NCBI RefSeq assembly: GCF_000347775.1
Contig: NZ_APAT01000023.1
Span: 43,752-107,751 of the forward strand
Direction: 5' to 3'
DNA length: 64,000 nt
DNA from: Marinobacter santoriniensis NKSG1
GTDB lineage: Bacteria; Pseudomonadota; Gammaproteobacteria; Pseudomonadales; Oleiphilaceae
Under the pieces are notes generated by a model, which worked only from the letters and a program-made list of their open reading frames with translations, did no database searches and was not told the DNA's origin. Position numbers and translations under genes: made by a program. Below, in pieces: positions 25,868-35,416 of this stretch; position 1 is the stretch's first letter, and each line of letters starts with the position of its first letter.

Positions 25868-27236
25868 ACCGGAACAGCCGCCACCCGAGTAGCAGGCCGG
25901 CCGAGGTCAGACCGCCGGTCAGGCCCACCCAGAATCCCGCAGCCCCCATGGCCGGCCAGAGTACGTCAGTGAACGTCAGGAGATAACCGAGCGGCAGGCC
26001 CACCCCCCAGAATGAAAACAGCATGATGAACATGGGGATACGGGTGTCCTTGTAGCCCCGCAGGGCGCTGATGCAGGTCACCTGCACGACATCCGCGATC
26101 TGGAACAGTGCCGCGAAACCGAGCAGGCGGATGGTGACCCCGCGAACGTCGGCCTCACTGGAATATAGTCCCGCAATCTCCGGTGAAAAGACGTACAGCA
26201 GGGACGCGAACAGCAAGGCAATCAGCGCCGCAAGGATCAGCGAACTCCGGGATATGAGCCGGGCGGTATCCGGGGCCTGTGCGCCGATCAGGAAGCTGAC
26301 GCGCAAGGTCAGTGCCATGCCCAGACTCAGGGGCAGCATGAACAGCAGGGAGACCACGTTCAAGGCGATCTGGTGCCCGGCGACCACCACCGGACCGAGC
26401 GGCGCAAGGAACAGCGCGATTACCGAAAACATGCTCGCCTCGACAAAAATCGTAAAGCCGATCGGCAGACCGATACGCAGGATGTCGACCATTTCGCGCA
26501 GAACCGGCCTCGACCAGTCGGTCACCAGATGGAAGCGGCGGTAAGCCTGACTCCGGTTCAGATAGGCCAGCAGGGCCAGCGCCGCGATACCGTTGGCGAT
26601 GGAGGTGGCCCAGCCGCACCCGATGCCCCCCATGGCCGGCAGCCCCAGCTTCCCGAACATGAACACGTAGTTCAGTGGCAGGTTGATCAGGGTGCCGAGC
26701 ACGGAGAACGCCATAATCACCCGGGTATGGCCCAGGCCATCGGTGAGGCCGCGAAGGGCGGTCATCAGCAGAAGTGCGGGAACCCCCCAGGCAAAGGCAT
26801 CGAGATAGCCCTGGGTGATGTGGGCGGTGTGGGTATCGAGTTCCAGTCCGGTGAGCACGGGCCGGACGTTAATCAATAACCCGATCATGATGACCGAACC
26901 GGCGGCAGCCAGATACAGCCCCTGCCAGGTGATCGGCATGATGCGGTGGAAGGTCCGGGCCCCGTTGTGTCCGGAGATGATTGGCTGGAGCGCACCAAGG
27001 GCGCCCATGAAGAACAGGAACAGGGGCATCCATAGGCTGCTGCCGATGCCTACTGCCGCAAGATCTTCTGCGCTGGCATGGCCGGCCATGACGGTGTCGA
27101 TGACGCCGTTGGCCATCTGGGCAATCTGGGCGATCAGGATGGGGCCGCCCAGAATGGCCAGCGTCTGCCATTCTTCCAGCATCCGGCGCAGCCGCGGTTG
27201 CCGGCTATGGGGCAATGGCTGATGCGTCTCGTCCAT
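25836..27236 (-). CDS. MATE-family multidrug/sodium antiporter (NorM-like)
   Basis: 466 residues with about twelve membrane helices and MATE family hallmarks: GGPILIAQIAQMANGVIDTVMAG near residue 30, AVGIGSSLWMP, and VVAGHQIALNVVSLLFMLPLSLGMALTLRV in the second half. MATE proteins export cationic drugs or metabolites with sodium or proton influx. The ATG at 27236 is preceded by GGAG; upstream in-frame starts as far as 27545 lie in the shared promoter region and look spurious. It is divergent from the DMT exporter gene and overlaps the convergent GGDEF gene by 32 bases. Confidence 0.92.
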   Translation of the reverse strand: MDETHQPLPHSRQPRLRRMLEEWQTLAILGGPILIAQIAQMANGVIDTVMAGHASAEDLAAVGIGSSLWMPLFLFFMGALGALQPIISGHNGARTFHRIMPITWQGLYLAAAGSVIMIGLLINVRPVLTGLELDTHTAHITQGYLDAFAWGVPALLLMTALRGLTDGLGHTRVIMAFSVLGTLINLPLNYVFMFGKLGLPAMGGIGCGWATSIANGIAALALLAYLNRSQAYRRFHLVTDWSRPVLREMVDILRIGLPIGFTIFVEASMFSVIALFLAPLGPVVVAGHQIALNVVSLLFMLPLSLGMALTLRVSFLIGAQAPDTARLISRSSLILAALIALLFASLLYVFSPEIAGLYSSEADVRGVTIRLLGFAALFQIADVVQVTCISALRGYKDTRIPMFIMLFSFWGVGLPLGYLLTFTDVLWPAMGAAGFWVGLTGGLTSAGLLLGWRLFRFRSAETAPGA

Positions 27237-27333
27237 CGGTGCTCCGGCGCCTTGATCATCCTCAAAAACAGGCCTGCATCCTACCGGAAAAGTCGGTAAA
27301 GTACGCCCCTCTTCAAGCAGGAGCGTGTGTGCT

Positions 27334-28206
27334 ATGGGTTTGCTGGTTTTCGTAACAATCCTCTGGGCCTTTTCTTTCAGTCTTATCGGAGAGTTCTTGG
27401 CCGGGCAGGTCGACAGCGATTTCGCGGTGCTGAGCCGGGTCCTGATCGGCGCCCTGGTGTTTTTGCCATTTACCCGCTGGCGTGGCGTGCCCGGAGGCAT
27501 GAAATTGGGCATCCTGGCCACAGGCATGCTGCAGTTTGGTATCACCTACCTGTGCCTGTACCGGTCGTTCAGCTACCTCACCGTGCCGGAAGTGTTGCTG
27601 TTCACCATCTTCACGCCCCTGTACGTCACCCTCATAGACGATGCCCTGTTCCGGCGCTTCTCACCGGTTGCCCTGCTGGCGGCGGCGGTGGCCACGCTGG
27701 GGGCCGGCATCATCCGCTACGATGGACTGAGCGAGGACTTCATCATCGGTTTCCTGTTGCTGCAGGTGGCCAATTTCACGTTTGCGGCCGGACAAGTGGG
27801 CTACAAGCACGTGATGCAGCATTTTCCCATCGAACTGGGGGCGCACCGTACCTTCGGCTACTTTTTCCTGGGCGCGTTGACCATTGCGCTGCCTTCTTTC
27901 CTGATTTTCGGGCATCCCGATCGCCTGCCGTCCACTTCCCTGCAATGGGGCGTTCTGGCCTGGCTGGGTTTTGCGGCTTCCGGCCTCGGCCTGTTCCTGT
28001 GGAATCGTGGCGCGTGCAAGGTCGACGCCGGCACTCTGGCCATCATGAACAACGCGTTGGTGCCGGCGGGTCTGCTGGTTAACCTGCTGATCTGGAACCG
28101 GGACGCTGATCTGATGCGGCTCGCGGTTGGTGGCGGCGTGATTGCCTTTTCCCTGTGGCTCAATGCGCGGTTCCATCCACGGGCAAGGCTGGCGGCCAGC
28201 GCCTGA
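27334..28206 (+). CDS. EamA/DMT-family exporter
   Basis: 290 residues with ten membrane helices in two EamA repeats, each ending in a basic loop, for example LSRVLIGALVFLPFTRW near residue 40 and TYLCLYRSFSYLTVPEVLLFTIFTPL near residues 75-100. DMT family members export amino acids, carboxylates or other metabolites. The organisation resembles the carboxylate/amine transporter branch, but the substrate is not readable. An AGGAG lies ten bases before the ATG at 27334; a GTG at 27325 is too close to it. Divergent from the MATE gene. Confidence 0.88.
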   Translation: MGLLVFVTILWAFSFSLIGEFLAGQVDSDFAVLSRVLIGALVFLPFTRWRGVPGGMKLGILATGMLQFGITYLCLYRSFSYLTVPEVLLFTIFTPLYVTLIDDALFRRFSPVALLAAAVATLGAGIIRYDGLSEDFIIGFLLLQVANFTFAAGQVGYKHVMQHFPIELGAHRTFGYFFLGALTIALPSFLIFGHPDRLPSTSLQWGVLAWLGFAASGLGLFLWNRGACKVDAGTLAIMNNALVPAGLLVNLLIWNRDADLMRLAVGGGVIAFSLWLNARFHPRARLAASA

Positions 28207-28322
28207 AAATAGGTGATCCTGACGACTCAAGATTGGGTCTGGCTGGCCGTTAACTTCCCCTGAATTCCGTTGTGTTGGTTGCAATATCCGGACAGGCTCC
28301 GGGGTATTGTGGTTTTGGTTAT

Positions 28323-28341
28323 CCCGGGGCGAAATCCCGGG
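28323..28341 (+). promoter_or_regulatory. Small hairpin in the aer leader
   Basis: CCCGGG at 28323-28328 can pair with CCCGGG at 28336-28341 around a GCGAAAT loop, 18 bases before the aer start. It could shape translation initiation, or could be chance in GC-rich DNA. Confidence 0.25.
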
Positions 28342-28358
28342 AACAGTAAGGTTGGTCT

Positions 28359-29933
28359 ATGCGCAAGAATCTCCCGGTTACCCAGCGTGAAGTGAGAATG
28401 CAGGAAGGTGGTCGACTGATCAGTACCACCAGTCTCAAGGGAGTGATCACTTACTGCAATGACGAGTTTGTGGACATCAGCGGCTTCTCCCGCGATGAGC
28501 TCATGGGCCAGGCCCATAATATTATCCGTCATCCCGATATGCCCCCGGCGGTCTTCAAGGATATGTGGGATTACCTCAAGGCCGGGAAAGCCTGGATGGG
28601 GGTTGTCAAAAACCGGACTAAATCCGGCGACCATTACTGGGTGAACGCCTATGTCACCCCCATCCGCGAAAACGGCCAGATGATTGGCTATGAGTCCGTT
28701 CGGGTGGCGCCAACCCGGGAGCAGATTGCGCGGGCGGAAGCGCTCTATGCCCGGATCAACGCTGGCAAATCCCTGCTCAGTGGTATGGGGCGAGTTGTCT
28801 CCATCGTGAAATCGGGATGGCCCTGGATCTTCTCGTTGGCTGTCAGTCTCGGGGCACTGTCGACCGGCAATGTGGCCCTGGCGGTCGGCCTGATTATCGG
28901 TGCGCACGTTCTGGGTGCGGCCTTCTTGCTGAAATCCGTTACCGGCCGTCTGAACCGGCTGCTGGACCTGCGTCCGGATGCGTTCAAGGATCCGGTGGTG
29001 GCCCGGACCTACAGCGACGAGAGCGGCCTGTTCTCCCAGATGGCCCTGCTGCTGATCAGTGAGGATGCCCGCATCCGCACCGCGCTGGCCCGTATTGACG
29101 ATCAGGCCGAGCTGCTGGCCGAGCAGGCCCGGGCCTCCCATGGCTACATCACCGAAGGGGCGTCCGCGATCGCACGGCAACGTTCGGAAACCGATCAGGT
29201 GGCCTCCGCGGTGAACGAAATGACCGCCTCCATTCATGAAGTCGCCGAATCGGTGACGGGCAACGCCCGGGAAGCCGAAGAGGCGAATCGTCTGGCGGAT
29301 ACGGGGAGCCAGCGCAGTGCCGAGGCACTGGAGGCTATCGAAGAACTGGTGGGCCGGGTCAACAGCATTGGTTCGACCATCGAAAAGCTGGGTGAGTCCA
29401 CGCAGAGCATTGGCGAGGCGGCCAATCTGATTTCCGAGATCGCAGAGCAGACCAATCTGCTGGCACTGAATGCCGCCATTGAAGCGGCCCGCGCCGGCGA
29501 GCAGGGTCGAGGGTTTGCGGTGGTGGCGGACGAGGTTCGTTCCCTGGCACAGCGCACCCGGGAATCCACCGTGCGGATCCAGGATGTGATCGACGATTTC
29601 CGCCAACAGGTCGAGACTGCGGTACAGGCGACCCGGGACGGTGAAGCGGTGGCCGGCCGCGGGCTGGACAAGGTCCGGGATGCCGAAGATTCGCTGAGGG
29701 CGATCGTGTCGTCGATACAGACCATCTCTGACAGCTTCATCAGTATGTCTGCGGCCTTCGAGGAGCAGAGTCAGGTGTCGGAGGAAATCAACAAGCAGGT
29801 GGTCAACATCTCCGAGCTGGCGGATCAGAGCGATCAGCAGGCCGACGCGGCCCGCAACAGCAGTAACCAGCTGAGTACTATGGCCAAGGGTCTGAAAGAC
29901 CTGGTGTCCCGCTTTATCAGCAAAAACCACTAG
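28359..29933 (+). CDS. aer: Aer-type energy taxis receptor (PAS-MCP)
   Basis: 524 residues. An N-terminal FAD-binding type PAS domain (about 1-125, with [12 protein letters not shown]) is followed by a hydrophobic hairpin (about 150-195, two helices without a periplasmic domain), a HAMP-like region and a methyl-accepting signalling domain. The conserved hairpin tip [20 protein letters not shown] lies near residue 370. Aer reads the cellular redox state through FAD and signals to CheA/CheW for aerotaxis. AAGG precedes the ATG. A solo copy of its PAS domain lies at 23257. Confidence 0.93.
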   Translation: MRKNLPVTQREVRMQEGGRLISTTSLKGVITYCNDEFVDISGFSRDELMGQAHNIIRHPDMPPAVFKDMWDYLKAGKAWMGVVKNRTKSGDHYWVNAYVTPIRENGQMIGYESVRVAPTREQIARAEALYARINAGKSLLSGMGRVVSIVKSGWPWIFSLAVSLGALSTGNVALAVGLIIGAHVLGAAFLLKSVTGRLNRLLDLRPDAFKDPVVARTYSDESGLFSQMALLLISEDARIRTALARIDDQAELLAEQARASHGYITEGASAIARQRSETDQVASAVNEMTASIHEVAESVTGNAREAEEANRLADTGSQRSAEALEAIEELVGRVNSIGSTIEKLGESTQSIGEAANLISEIAEQTNLLALNAAIEAARAGEQGRGFAVVADEVRSLAQRTRESTVRIQDVIDDFRQQVETAVQATRDGEAVAGRGLDKVRDAEDSLRAIVSSIQTISDSFISMSAAFEEQSQVSEEINKQVVNISELADQSDQQADAARNSSNQLSTMAKGLKDLVSRFISKNH

Positions 29934-29937
29934 TTAT

Positions 29938-29976
29938 AACCGGGGTCCCGCTGCAGTTGGCACGCGGGGCCCGGTT
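29938..29976 (+). terminator. Hairpin after aer, probable terminator
   Basis: A strong GC-rich stem: the left arm begins AACCGGGGTCCCGC at 29938 and the right arm GCGGGGCCCGGTT ends at 29976, with one bulge and a loop of about a dozen bases. It follows the aer stop by four bases. There is no T-run, so termination would be weak or Rho-assisted. Confidence 0.45.
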
Positions 29977-30099
29977 CCTCCCTCGCCGCCTCTGGCATCC
30001 GTTGGCCGGTACTGGCAGAATCGCGCCCCAATAGCGTTCGGGCCTGTCCCGGCACGCACTCTTTGTCTCATTCCCTAGCCAAAAGCACAGGAACCCATC

Positions 30100-31497
30100 A
30101 TGACTCAGTCCAACCCGTCTGCAGCCAATGGTGACACGTCATCCCGTGGCCTCTGGTCGTCGCGGCTGGCATTCATTCTGGCTGTGACCGGCTCTTCCGT
30201 CGGTCTCGGTAACGTCTGGAAATTCCCCTACATCACCGGTGAAAATGGCGGCGGCGCCTTTGTGCTCGTGTACCTTGCCTGCATTGCGGTCATTGGCATT
30301 CCCATCCTGATGGCCGAGGTGTTCCTTGGCCGGAACGGGCGGCATAATCCCATTACCAGCATGCGTCTGGTGGCCGAGCGCAATCTGGCGTCGCCGCTCT
30401 GGCGGGTTTCGGCCATTGTTGGCATGATCGCAGCGTTCGTCATTCTGTCGTTCTATTCCGTCATCGGCGGCTGGGCGGCGGCCTATATCGGGCACGGCGC
30501 CACGGGTGATTTCGTCGGTGGCAATCCCGATACCATCAACGCTATGTTCGGTAACTTGCTGGCCAGTCCCGGCGAGTTGCTGCTGTGGCACAGTCTGTTC
30601 ATGGCCCTGGTGGTTCTGGTTGTGTCCCGGGGCCTGAAAAAAGGGCTGGAGCGTTCGGTGACCATCCTGATGCCCGCCCTGTTCGTGCTGTTGCTGGTGG
30701 CGGTCGGCTATGCCACCACCACTGGTCATTTCGGGGAAGCCGTCACCTTCCTGTTCAAGCCGGATTTTGGAAAGCTCTCCATCAATGGCGTTCTGATTGC
30801 CCTGGGCCATGCTTTCTTCACCCTGAGTCTGGGTATGGCGATCATGATGGCGTATGGCTCTTATCTGGGGCGCGATGTGTCCATCGGCCGCACGGCGGTG
30901 ATTGTTGGTGTCACCGACACCCTGGTGGCACTGCTGGCGGGGCTGGCGATTTTCCCGGTGGTGTTCGCCAACAACCTCGAGGCGGGGGCCGGTCCCGGCC
31001 TGATTTTCCAGACGCTTCCGCTGGCCTTTGGCCAGATGCCCATGGGCAGCGTGTTCGGTACCCTGTTCTTCGTGTTGCTGGTGTTCGCGGCCTGGACCTC
31101 GGCGATCTCGCTGCTGGAACCCGTGGTTGAGTGGGTGGAAGAGAAGACCACCCTGGGACGCTCCGGCAGTGCCATGCTGGTCGGTTTCCTGTGCTGGGCG
31201 CTCGGTATCGTCTCGATACTGTCGCTCAACCTCTGGTCCGACGTCACGCCACTGGCCATGTTCGAGCGGTTTGAGGGGAAAACCTTCTTCGACCTGATGG
31301 ACTACTTTACCGCGAACGTGATGTTGCCGCTGTCGGGCATGCTCACGGCGCTGTTTGTGGGCTGGTGTGTGGCCCGGGAATCGCTGAAGAAGGATGTGGG
31401 CCTGGATGGCAAGCTGTTCGGCGTATGGTATGGCCTGACACGCTATGTCACGCCGGTTGCCGTTGCCGTGGTGTTCGTCTACAACCTGTTGTCCTGA
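30100..31497 (+). CDS. Neurotransmitter:sodium symporter (NSS/SNF) family transporter
   Basis: 465 residues with eleven or twelve membrane helices. The N-terminal SSRLAFILAVTGSSVGLGNVWKFPYITGENGGGAF, summarised by its GSSVGLGNVWKFPY core near residue 38, is the signature sodium and substrate site of the LeuT fold. Bacterial members import amino acids such as tyrosine, tryptophan or leucine with sodium. The C-terminus ends on a last helix (VAVAVVFVYNLL). AGGA precedes the ATG. It is transcribed alone and followed by a clear terminator. The amino acid carried is unknown. Confidence 0.94.
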   Translation: MTQSNPSAANGDTSSRGLWSSRLAFILAVTGSSVGLGNVWKFPYITGENGGGAFVLVYLACIAVIGIPILMAEVFLGRNGRHNPITSMRLVAERNLASPLWRVSAIVGMIAAFVILSFYSVIGGWAAAYIGHGATGDFVGGNPDTINAMFGNLLASPGELLLWHSLFMALVVLVVSRGLKKGLERSVTILMPALFVLLLVAVGYATTTGHFGEAVTFLFKPDFGKLSINGVLIALGHAFFTLSLGMAIMMAYGSYLGRDVSIGRTAVIVGVTDTLVALLAGLAIFPVVFANNLEAGAGPGLIFQTLPLAFGQMPMGSVFGTLFFVLLVFAAWTSAISLLEPVVEWVEEKTTLGRSGSAMLVGFLCWALGIVSILSLNLWSDVTPLAMFERFEGKTFFDLMDYFTANVMLPLSGMLTALFVGWCVARESLKKDVGLDGKLFGVWYGLTRYVTPVAVAVVFVYNLLS

Positions 31498-31522
31498 TGA
31501 CCGGCGTTTCGTCCGGAATCGG

Positions 31523-31556
31523 AAAGCCCGGTCGCTATGTGGTCCGGGCTTTTTTT
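31523..31556 (+). terminator. Rho-independent terminator of the NSS symporter gene
   Basis: AGCCCGG (31525-31531) pairs with CCGGGCT (31544-31550), followed by a run of seven Ts. It sits 28 bases past the stop and ends just before the convergent chemoreceptor gene. Confidence 0.9.
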
Positions 31557-31565
31557 GGTTTATAC

Positions 31566-33410
31566 CTACACCGTGAACCGGGCGACCTGACTCCTCAGGC
31601 TCTCGGCCAGGCCCGCCAGTTCCGAGCTGGCACCGGACACCTGGCCGGTGGAGGTGGCGGTCCGGTCACTGACGTCACGAATCAGGGTAATGTTTTCATT
31701 GATCTCTTCGGCCACCGAGGTCTGTTGTTCCGCCGCCGTGGCAATCTGCTGGTTCAGTGAGCGAATGCTTTCAACGGCCTGGGTGATGGTGCCGATGGCC
31801 TCGCCGGTGATGTGGGCCGTGCTCAGGGTGTCTTCCGCCAATCGTGCTCCCGCCGCCATGACGGTGACGGTCTCTTCGGCACTGTTGACCAGCCGATCAA
31901 TCAGCTCTTCGATTTCCGACGCTGACTGCTGGGTGCGTTGAGCCAGCGAACGGACTTCGTCCGCGACCACGGCAAAGCCCCGGCCCTGTTCGCCGGCCCG
32001 GGCTGCTTCGATCGCGGCATTCAGCGCGAGCAGATTGGTCTGTTCTGCCACCGATTTGATCACGTCCAGAACGGTTCCGATGTTTCGGGTGTCCGATTGA
32101 AGCGCGTGGAGGCGTTCCTGCACCTGGATCACCTGGGCGTTAAGCTCGGTCACTTTCGCCACCGTCTGCTCCACTGACTGCTCTCCGGCACCGGCCTTGT
32201 CGCTGGCATCGGACGCGGCGTTTGAGGCGTCCTCGGCATTGCGTGCCACCTCGCCCACGGTCGCAACCATTTCATTCATGGCCGTTGCGACCTGATCGGT
32301 CTGCTCGCTCTGCTCAGTGACACCGCGACTGTTCTCGGCAGTGATCTCAGTCAGCTGGCTGGACGAGGACGCGATGTCGTTGGCGTTTGCATTGATCTGG
32401 TGAACCAGTCCCCGGAGGCTTTCGATCATGGTGCCGAGGGCATTGAGAAGCTGCCCGGATTCGTCGGTCCGATCACTGCTCAGGTTGGCAGACAGGTCGC
32501 CACCGGCCACGTTTTTCGCCGCATCCACCGCCGCACGGATTGGCCGCACAATGCCGCGAGTGAGCAGGATGGACAGCACAATGCCGATCACAATGGAAAC
32601 CAGTGTGGCAATGGCAATTGCGATGATCGCCTGCCGCTGCTGGCTCTCCATCCTTGCCACCTCCTGCTTCTGCAGGTCGGCCGCTGCGGCCATGCTCTGC
32701 TTGGCCACGGTTTCCATGTTCTGGTTCAGCTCTTCGGTCTTGCTGATCAGCGCTGCCGCCTCGTGAAAAGCCTCGGCATAGTTATTGAACAACTCCTTCG
32801 CCTGTTTTTTCTCGTCGTCACTGAGCGTGGAGGACCGTATGGAGGCGAGACTCCGCTCCAGCCGCTGATCGAACTGGTCGATGGAGTCGGCTTCCCGGGT
32901 AATCAGATAGTTCCGTTCTTCCCGCTGCATCTGCTTGAACATGGCGTTGGCCAGGTAAAGCCGGGTCTCGTTGTTCATCTGTGCTTCCAGAACCCGGCCC
33001 TGCATGGTGAGGTTGTCCCGGGCGGTTTCGGTCTCCGTCTGAATATCGACCACCTGCTGCAGGAGCTTTCCGAACCGGAGCGCACCGGCGCTGATCTGTG
33101 CCGGAAGTTCGCTGTTGTTCCCGGTCAGGGCGCCCGCTTCATCCGACGCCTGCTTCAGCAACTTTGTGGCCGCCTCCGCGTAGGCCGGATCGTTTTCCAG
33201 CAGGAAATTCTTCTCTTCGTTTCTGGCCTGCAGGAGCACCGCCTCGATCTGGCTGGTCCGGGCAACGTTGTTGGCACTCGTTCCATACTGGTCCAGCGCC
33301 CGGATACCGATCAGGCCTGTGCTGACCGTCAGGACAATGAGCAGGGTAAAACCAATGGCGAGTTTCTTGCCTATGGTGAAGGCGGTGAATACGCGGGGAA
33401 GCGACGGCAT
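31566..33410 (-). CDS. Methyl-accepting chemotaxis protein with HBM-type sensor
   Basis: 614 residues. A first membrane helix (about 15-37) leads to a periplasmic all-helical domain of some 220 residues with the pattern of the helical bimodular (HBM) domain, including [11 protein letters not shown] and [16 protein letters not shown] second helix (about 265-287), HAMP and a signalling domain follow, with [20 protein letters not shown] near residue 460. HBM receptors in Pseudomonas sense TCA intermediates or amines; the ligand here is not known. It lies next to the TRAP operon in the same orientation, 74 bases downstream of dctM, so it may detect the same substrate. Confidence 0.92.
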   Translation of the reverse strand: MPSLPRVFTAFTIGKKLAIGFTLLIVLTVSTGLIGIRALDQYGTSANNVARTSQIEAVLLQARNEEKNFLLENDPAYAEAATKLLKQASDEAGALTGNNSELPAQISAGALRFGKLLQQVVDIQTETETARDNLTMQGRVLEAQMNNETRLYLANAMFKQMQREERNYLITREADSIDQFDQRLERSLASIRSSTLSDDEKKQAKELFNNYAEAFHEAAALISKTEELNQNMETVAKQSMAAAADLQKQEVARMESQQRQAIIAIAIATLVSIVIGIVLSILLTRGIVRPIRAAVDAAKNVAGGDLSANLSSDRTDESGQLLNALGTMIESLRGLVHQINANANDIASSSSQLTEITAENSRGVTEQSEQTDQVATAMNEMVATVGEVARNAEDASNAASDASDKAGAGEQSVEQTVAKVTELNAQVIQVQERLHALQSDTRNIGTVLDVIKSVAEQTNLLALNAAIEAARAGEQGRGFAVVADEVRSLAQRTQQSASEIEELIDRLVNSAEETVTVMAAGARLAEDTLSTAHITGEAIGTITQAVESIRSLNQQIATAAEQQTSVAEEINENITLIRDVSDRTATSTGQVSGASSELAGLAESLRSQVARFTV

Positions 33411-33446
33411 AGCTGCGACCTCTGATTTGTTATTGTCATGAGGAAG

Positions 33447-33477
33447 GTCGGGGAGCGACCGTCAGGCGCTCCCCGGT
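33447..33477 (-). terminator. Hairpin between dctM and the chemoreceptor gene
   Basis: A nine-base-pair stem, CGGGGAGCG (33449-33457) with CGCTCCCCG (33467-33475), just after the dctM stop. It lacks a T-run on the minus strand, so it may reduce rather than stop read-through into the chemoreceptor gene. Confidence 0.4.
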
Positions 33478-33484
33478 TGAACAC

Positions 33485-34795
33485 TCAGAAAAACACGCCC
33501 GGCAACCAGGTGGCGATTTCGGGAAATGCCATGATGATGCCGATGGCGACAATCTCGATCAGCACGAACGGAATCACCGACGTATAGATATCCTTCATGG
33601 TGATACCCGGTGGCACCACGCCCTTCAGATAGAACAGGTTGAAGCCGAAGGGTGGCGTCATGTAACCGATTTCCATGTTGATCACGAACAGGATGCCGAA
33701 CCAGACCGGATCGAAGCCCAGGGACTTCACGATGGGCATGAACACCGGCAGGGTTATCAGCATGATGCCCACCGGATCCAGCACCATGGCCAGGAAGAAA
33801 ACGATGACCATCATCGCGATGATGATGCCCCAGGCGCCCCCGGGAATGCCCTGCATCAGGCTTTCGATCAGGTCCTGGGCCCCCATGCTCTGATAGGCGG
33901 CACTGAAGGCGTGTGCGGCGAACAGGATCCACATGATCATGCCGGTGAGCTTGAACGTGCGGATGGCCGCTTCCTGCATGATCGACCATTTGAACTGGCG
34001 GTAGACCGCGGCGGAAATCAGTGCACCCAGCACCCCCATGGCGGCGGCTTCGGTAGGCGTGGTGATACCCCCGATGATGGAGCCGAGTACCATGACCACC
34101 ACGCCGATGGGCAGCAGGACGGCGCGCAGGGCCCGGAATTTCTCGCCCCAGGTGCCACGCTCCTCTTTGGGAAGCGCCGGCGCCAGGTGCGGCTGCAGAT
34201 GAGCGCGGACCAGCACGTAAATGGCGGTAAGCACCATCAGCAGGACACCTGGCATAATGCCGGCGGCAAACATCTGGCCCACCGAGACGCCGGTGATCAG
34301 CGCGTACAGGATCATCAGGATGCTGGGTGGAATCAGGATGCCCCAGCCGCCCCCGGTATTGATGACGCCCAGGGCCATTTTGCGATCGTAGCCCCGCTCC
34401 AGCATGGAGGGCAGGGCGATGGTGCCCATGGCCACCACGGCGGCGCCACTGATGCCGACCATGGCGGCAAACACGGCGCAGATGGCGAGGGTACCCAGCG
34501 CCAACCCACCTCGAATGCCGCCGAACCAGAGGTGCATCATGCGGTAGAGATCCTTCGCGACACCGGTCCGTTCCAGCACCATGGCCATGAACACAAACAG
34601 GGGAATAGCCACCAGGGTAAAGCTGCCCATGGTGCCCCAGATCTGCGAGGCGACCATGAAGAAGGAGTCAAAGCCCCAGGTGAAATAAAGGAAGACGACT
34701 GAAACCCCACCGAGTACAAACGCCAGCGGCAGGCCGAGTAGCAGGAAAAACAGCAGCGACCCGAAAAACAGGAGGGTCAGTAGTTCGATGCTCAC
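33485..34795 (-). CDS. dctM: TRAP transporter large permease (DctM)
   Basis: 436 residues with about twelve membrane helices and DctM hallmarks: LFFLLLGLPLAFVLGGVSV near the start, PLFVFMAMVLERTGVAKDLY, and GGWGILIPPSILMILYALIT near residue 150. It is the sodium-driven permease of a TRAP importer for carboxylate-type solutes. The start is GTG at 34795, overlapping the dctQ stop as GTGA, so the two are translationally coupled. Gene order dctP-dctQ-dctM is standard. Confidence 0.95.
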   Translation of the reverse strand: MSIELLTLLFFGSLLFFLLLGLPLAFVLGGVSVVFLYFTWGFDSFFMVASQIWGTMGSFTLVAIPLFVFMAMVLERTGVAKDLYRMMHLWFGGIRGGLALGTLAICAVFAAMVGISGAAVVAMGTIALPSMLERGYDRKMALGVINTGGGWGILIPPSILMILYALITGVSVGQMFAAGIMPGVLLMVLTAIYVLVRAHLQPHLAPALPKEERGTWGEKFRALRAVLLPIGVVVMVLGSIIGGITTPTEAAAMGVLGALISAAVYRQFKWSIMQEAAIRTFKLTGMIMWILFAAHAFSAAYQSMGAQDLIESLMQGIPGGAWGIIIAMMVIVFFLAMVLDPVGIMLITLPVFMPIVKSLGFDPVWFGILFVINMEIGYMTPPFGFNLFYLKGVVPPGITMKDIYTSVIPFVLIEIVAIGIIMAFPEIATWLPGVFF

Positions 34796-35340
34796 AGGTA
34801 CTCTTCCTCTTCTTCGGCTTGCTCGGAGGGGCGGTAATAATCCAGGTTGAAGGCGATGGCGATGTCTTCAAGCAGTTTCACCAGTCCCTGGAGGACCAGC
34901 AGACCCGTACCAACGGGGATGGCCAGTTTTACCGGCCAGATCGGCGGGTTCCAGGCGGAAAACGAGGTTTCCCAGCTGGACATGGAATCGCGGGCCATTT
35001 CGATACCGAACCACAGCAGGGCCAGGGTAAAGATGAAGAAGACCACCGAGGTGATGATATCGAGAAACGCCCGTTTTCTCGGTGCCAGGTGACTGTGGAT
35101 CAGGTCGACGTTCACGTGTCCCCGGTGGGCCATGATGTAGCCGCCGGACATGACGGCATAGACGCCAAACAGCAGCTGGGTCAGCTCATTGGTCCAGACC
35201 GTTGGCGAGTTGAACAGATAGCGGAATCCCACTTCCAGAAGCAGGAACGCAAACATTACGAACACCAGCAGGGCGATTCCGCGCCCGACGAAGTCGTTCA
35301 AGCGTGTGATTCCCTTCATGAAGGCTGACAGCACACCCAT
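34792..35340 (-). CDS. dctQ: TRAP transporter small permease (DctQ)
   Basis: 182 residues with four membrane helices and the DctQ pattern FLLLEVGFRYLFNSPTVWTNELTQLLFGVYAVMSGGY, abbreviated here by its RYLFNSP and WTNEL core near residues 40-55. It pairs with DctM as the membrane part of a TRAP importer. The C-terminus is an acidic tail (EQAEEEEEYL). GGAGCG precedes the ATG at 35340. It follows dctP by 76 bases containing a hairpin. Confidence 0.93.
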   Translation of the reverse strand: MGVLSAFMKGITRLNDFVGRGIALLVFVMFAFLLLEVGFRYLFNSPTVWTNELTQLLFGVYAVMSGGYIMAHRGHVNVDLIHSHLAPRKRAFLDIITSVVFFIFTLALLWFGIEMARDSMSSWETSFSAWNPPIWPVKLAIPVGTGLLVLQGLVKLLEDIAIAFNLDYYRPSEQAEEEEEYL

Positions 35341-35374
35341 GGCACGCTCCGGAATGATTGGTCTTTAACGGGAA

Positions 35375-35399
35375 ACGGCCAGGGAAAATCCCCGGCCGT
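35375..35399 (-). promoter_or_regulatory. Intercistronic hairpin between dctP and dctQ
   Basis: ACGGCC-A-GGG (35375-35384) pairs with CCC-C-GGCCGT (35390-35399), a nine-base-pair stem with one mismatch. Such hairpins after a binding-protein gene commonly stabilise its mRNA or attenuate the permease genes, giving more binding protein than permease. This role is inferred. Confidence 0.5.
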
Positions 35400-35416
35400 G
35401 TTTCAGAACGAATGTC

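Noticed and set aside
28227..29930. 567-residue open frame on the minus strand
   Set aside because: Antisense to aer and its leader. The MCP domain on the plus strand is unmistakable.
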